Shown: one piece after another, positions 63,843 to 64,000 of the stretch | How positions within the stretch are numbered: the stretch's first letter is position 1 | Layout of the letters: every line of letters begins with the position of its first letter | Assembly: GCA_963733845.1 (NCBI GenBank) | Contig: CAVTEM010000007.1 | Coordinates: 558,001 to 622,000 of the forward strand | Length of the DNA stretch: 64,000 nt | Direction of reading: 5' to 3' | Source of the DNA: DATFQE01 sp963733845 | GTDB lineage: Bacteria; Actinomycetota; Thermoleophilia; Gaiellales; Gaiellaceae | Notes under the pieces: generated by a model | Database searches by the model: none | The model's input: the letters and a program-made list of their open reading frames with translations, nothing else | What the model was told of the DNA's origin: nothing | Translations under genes and position numbers: made by a program

Positions 63843-64000
63843 GTGTACGCCCTCAACTTCTACTCGCCGCTCGTCGCCGACCAACTCCGCTCGCGCCGTA
63901 AGACGGCCACGATCCGGCTCGGCGACAAGTCGCGGAAGTACAAGAAGGGCATGGTCGTGCAGGTGCTCTGCGGCGCGCGCTTCGGACCGCGCGAGCGCGT
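63843..64000 (+). CDS. ASCH-domain protein, partial
   Basis: The gene runs off the right edge. The first 52 residues from GTG at 63843, YALNFYSPLVADQLRSRRKT then ATIRLGDKSRKYKKGMVVQV, are the start of an ASCH/PUA-like domain (RK-T-x-TIRLGDKS...KY..G) thought to bind RNA. It follows the NUDIX gene by 12 bases in the same direction. Confidence 0.7.
   Translation, partial: MYALNFYSPLVADQLRSRRKTATIRLGDKSRKYKKGMVVQVLCGARFGPRER

Overview
High-GC bacterial chromosome. The mixture points to a mesophilic heterotrophic actinobacterium, most likely of the Thermoleophilia (Gaiellales/Solirubrobacterales) type. This is inferred from GTG/TTG starts, GTGA/ATGA gene overlaps, a CIRCE-controlled groESL, mqnD of the futalosine menaquinone route, aerobic paaABCD, and several small actinobacterial-style unknowns; no rRNA or other taxonomic marker is present. 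There is no CRISPR array, insertion sequence or prophage, and no stretch over 300 bases lacks a gene.

Layout. 1-5.4 kb: membrane glycosyltransferase and GtrA, a PRC-barrel protein, acylphosphatase, isoaspartyl methyltransferase, a phosphodiesterase and a cysteine-less thioredoxin fold. 5.5-11.7 kb: CHRD protein, then a 2-oxoacid dehydrogenase operon (E1alpha, E1beta, E2) with acetamidase, HIRAN and GNAT genes inserted, and a secreted hydrolase. 11.7-17.8 kb: YjbR-like protein, K+ channel, and a lipid kinase/DUF4129/MoxR/DUF58 operon. 17.9-27 kb: exported proteases, one subtilase and two tandem fungalysins; the two fungalysin genes share a 31-bp promoter element. 27-37 kb: TetR regulator and operator, paaABCD, a peptidase, a candidate selenoprotein, and three crotonases (PaaG-, PaaF- and BamA/BadI-like). 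37-39.5 kb: small metabolic genes. 39.5-49.6 kb: purine catabolism (xanthine dehydrogenase, adenine deaminase, 8-oxoguanine deaminase, membrane urate oxidase, HIU hydrolase, OHCU decarboxylase, DUF3830, allantoate-amidohydrolase-like). 49.7-61 kb: DUF1385, aldehyde dehydrogenase, DUF11 surface protein, PaaJ/PcaF-type thiolase, mqnD, ornithine cyclodeaminase family, quinone oxidoreductase, tRNA-Arg, YgfZ, a sulfite-oxidase-like protein. 61.2-64 kb: groEL/groES with CIRCE, NUDIX and an ASCH-domain gene running off the edge.

How they fit. PaaABCD with the PaaG, PaaF and PaaJ-like enzymes would take phenylacetyl-CoA towards acetyl-CoA and succinyl-CoA, although paaE, paaK and paaZ are not in the window. 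The purine genes form a nearly complete adenine/guanine to allantoate route (no allantoinase seen). The exported proteases fit a scavenging lifestyle that ends in amino-acid, purine and aromatic catabolism.

Caution on the sequence. At least 15 genes need a one-base indel to restore a family-typical protein (near 1434, 7091, 11886, 16400, 19229, 24776, 33842, 40580, 47424, 49038+49118, 52993, 54681, 58138, 58563 and 62511). groEL is among them, and most look like single inserted bases. Consensus errors in a draft assembly are the simplest explanation; I annotate these as one gene each and say where the break lies. The in-frame TGA at 31454 is different in kind (no frame change) and is the most interesting item in the window.
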